Source: Cyclobacteriaceae bacterium (GTDB taxonomy: Bacteria > Bacteroidota > Bacteroidia > Cytophagales > Cyclobacteriaceae). From it: a stretch of DNA of 15,474 nucleotides. Position 1 is the first letter of the stretch; every line of letters begins with the position of its first letter. The DNA is taken from positions 1 through 15,474 of the forward strand of contig JALWRJ010000372.1 in assembly GCA_026994125.1 (NCBI GenBank), read 5' to 3'. Both the position numbers and the translations under genes were made by a program. Shown piece after piece: positions 15,291 through 15,474 of the stretch. The notes beneath the pieces are model-generated. The model had not been told where the DNA came from. It made no database searches and saw nothing but the letters and a program-made list of their open reading frames with translations.

Positions 15291-15320
15291 TAAAAAAGGG
15301 GCGTCTTTCGACCACCCCTT
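15291..15320 (-). terminator. Rho-independent terminator with GAAA tetraloop
   Basis: On the - strand AAGGGG (15320-15315) pairs with CCCCTT (15301-15296), an inner GTC pairs with GAC across a 2-by-1 internal loop, and the apex is GAAA, a GNRA tetraloop. A run of six T follows (15297-15292, partly within the stem). It serves the - strand gene that ends at 15361. Confidence 0.85.
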
Positions 15321-15325
15321 ATCAC

Positions 15326-15347
15326 CCAAAAAGTTGAAACTTTTTGG
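15326..15347. repeat. Perfect 10-bp palindrome with two-base centre
   Basis: CCAAAAAGTT (15326-15335) and AACTTTTTGG (15338-15347) are exact reverse complements around two bases. In RNA it would fold as nine pairs with a four-base loop. It lies 14 bases after the stop of the right-edge gene and six bases before the start of the terminator stem, so the transcript would end in two consecutive hairpins. Confidence 0.7.
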
Positions 15348-15360
15348 ACCCTTAAATAGT

Positions 15361-15474
15361 TTAGTTTAACTCTCCTGAAAGGTCAGTTAATGTCCAGTTA
15401 GCAAATACTGTTAAATCGCTGGCACCGGTTGCATTGGCATCCGAAACAGCAACACCGGCAGCAGCAGTTGCATC
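15361..15474 (-). CDS. Unidentified protein, C-terminal fragment (5' end outside window)
   Basis: The - strand is open from the right edge to a TAA at 15363-15361, giving 37 residues that end in DLTVFANWTLTDLSGELN. It is accepted as real because a strong terminator follows the stop 41 bases later, preceded by a second hairpin. The fragment is rich in Ala, Gly, Thr, Ser and Asp with no cysteine or lysine, as in many secreted, repeat-containing or beta-rich surface proteins, but this is too little to name a family. No anchoring motif, such as a gliding-type sorting domain, is recognisable. Confidence 0.65.
   Translation of the reverse strand, partial: DATAAAGVAVSDANATGASDLTVFANWTLTDLSGELN

Noticed and set aside
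15209..15337. Possible 42-residue + strand ORF near the right edge
   Set aside because: It runs through the hairpin and terminator of the opposite-strand gene and has no promoter box or recognisable sequence, so it is most likely chance.
1..15474. CRISPR array, prophage or defence island
   Set aside because: No regularly spaced repeats, phage structural or integrase genes, or known defence proteins are visible; the only mobile-element trace is the decayed transposase.

Overview
This window is a piece of a Bacteroidota chromosome, possibly order Cytophagales. The phylum call is fairly firm: there are no clear Shine-Dalgarno sites, several promoters carry the TAnnTTTG-type -7 box, and the gene families fit (M28 peptidase with PDZ, secreted CotH-like protein, rel-fur-purA block). 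The order is only a guess, from the style of the trigger factor N-terminus. The sequence is AT-leaning, gene dense and mostly housekeeping.

Left part (1-4625, + strand). Five tightly packed genes look like one operon, with gaps of 5, 1, -8 and 4 bases: the C-terminal part of an M28 metallopeptidase with a PDZ domain, a four-helix DUF4239 membrane protein, a secreted CotH-kinase-like protein, a membrane-anchored PPP-type metallophosphatase that overlaps it, and a secreted VanX-type D-Ala-D-Ala dipeptidase. The joined kinase-like and phosphatase genes are the best candidate for an undescribed functional unit.

Middle part (4645-10223, - strand). murF is followed 11 bases later by a secreted CAP-domain protein. 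Further right comes the protein quality-control block, transcribed in the order tRNA-Leu(UAG), tig (trigger factor), clpP, clpX. A strong intrinsic terminator separates tig from clpP. clpX has its own -7 box in the clpP-clpX gap, overlapping a hairpin.

Right part (10386-14488, + strand). A bifunctional Rel/SpoT-type (p)ppGpp synthetase/hydrolase, a Fur-family repressor and adenylosuccinate synthetase (purA) follow each other. fur and purA each have a recognisable promoter. The 19-base spacer of the purA promoter contains a perfect 6-1-6 inverted repeat that looks like a Fur-family operator.

Right edge (14489-15474, - strand). There is a decayed IS4-type transposase with an internal deletion, a frameshift and a lost C-terminus. 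Beyond it are a perfect palindrome, a GNRA-loop terminator and the last 37 codons of an unidentified protein that enters from beyond the window.
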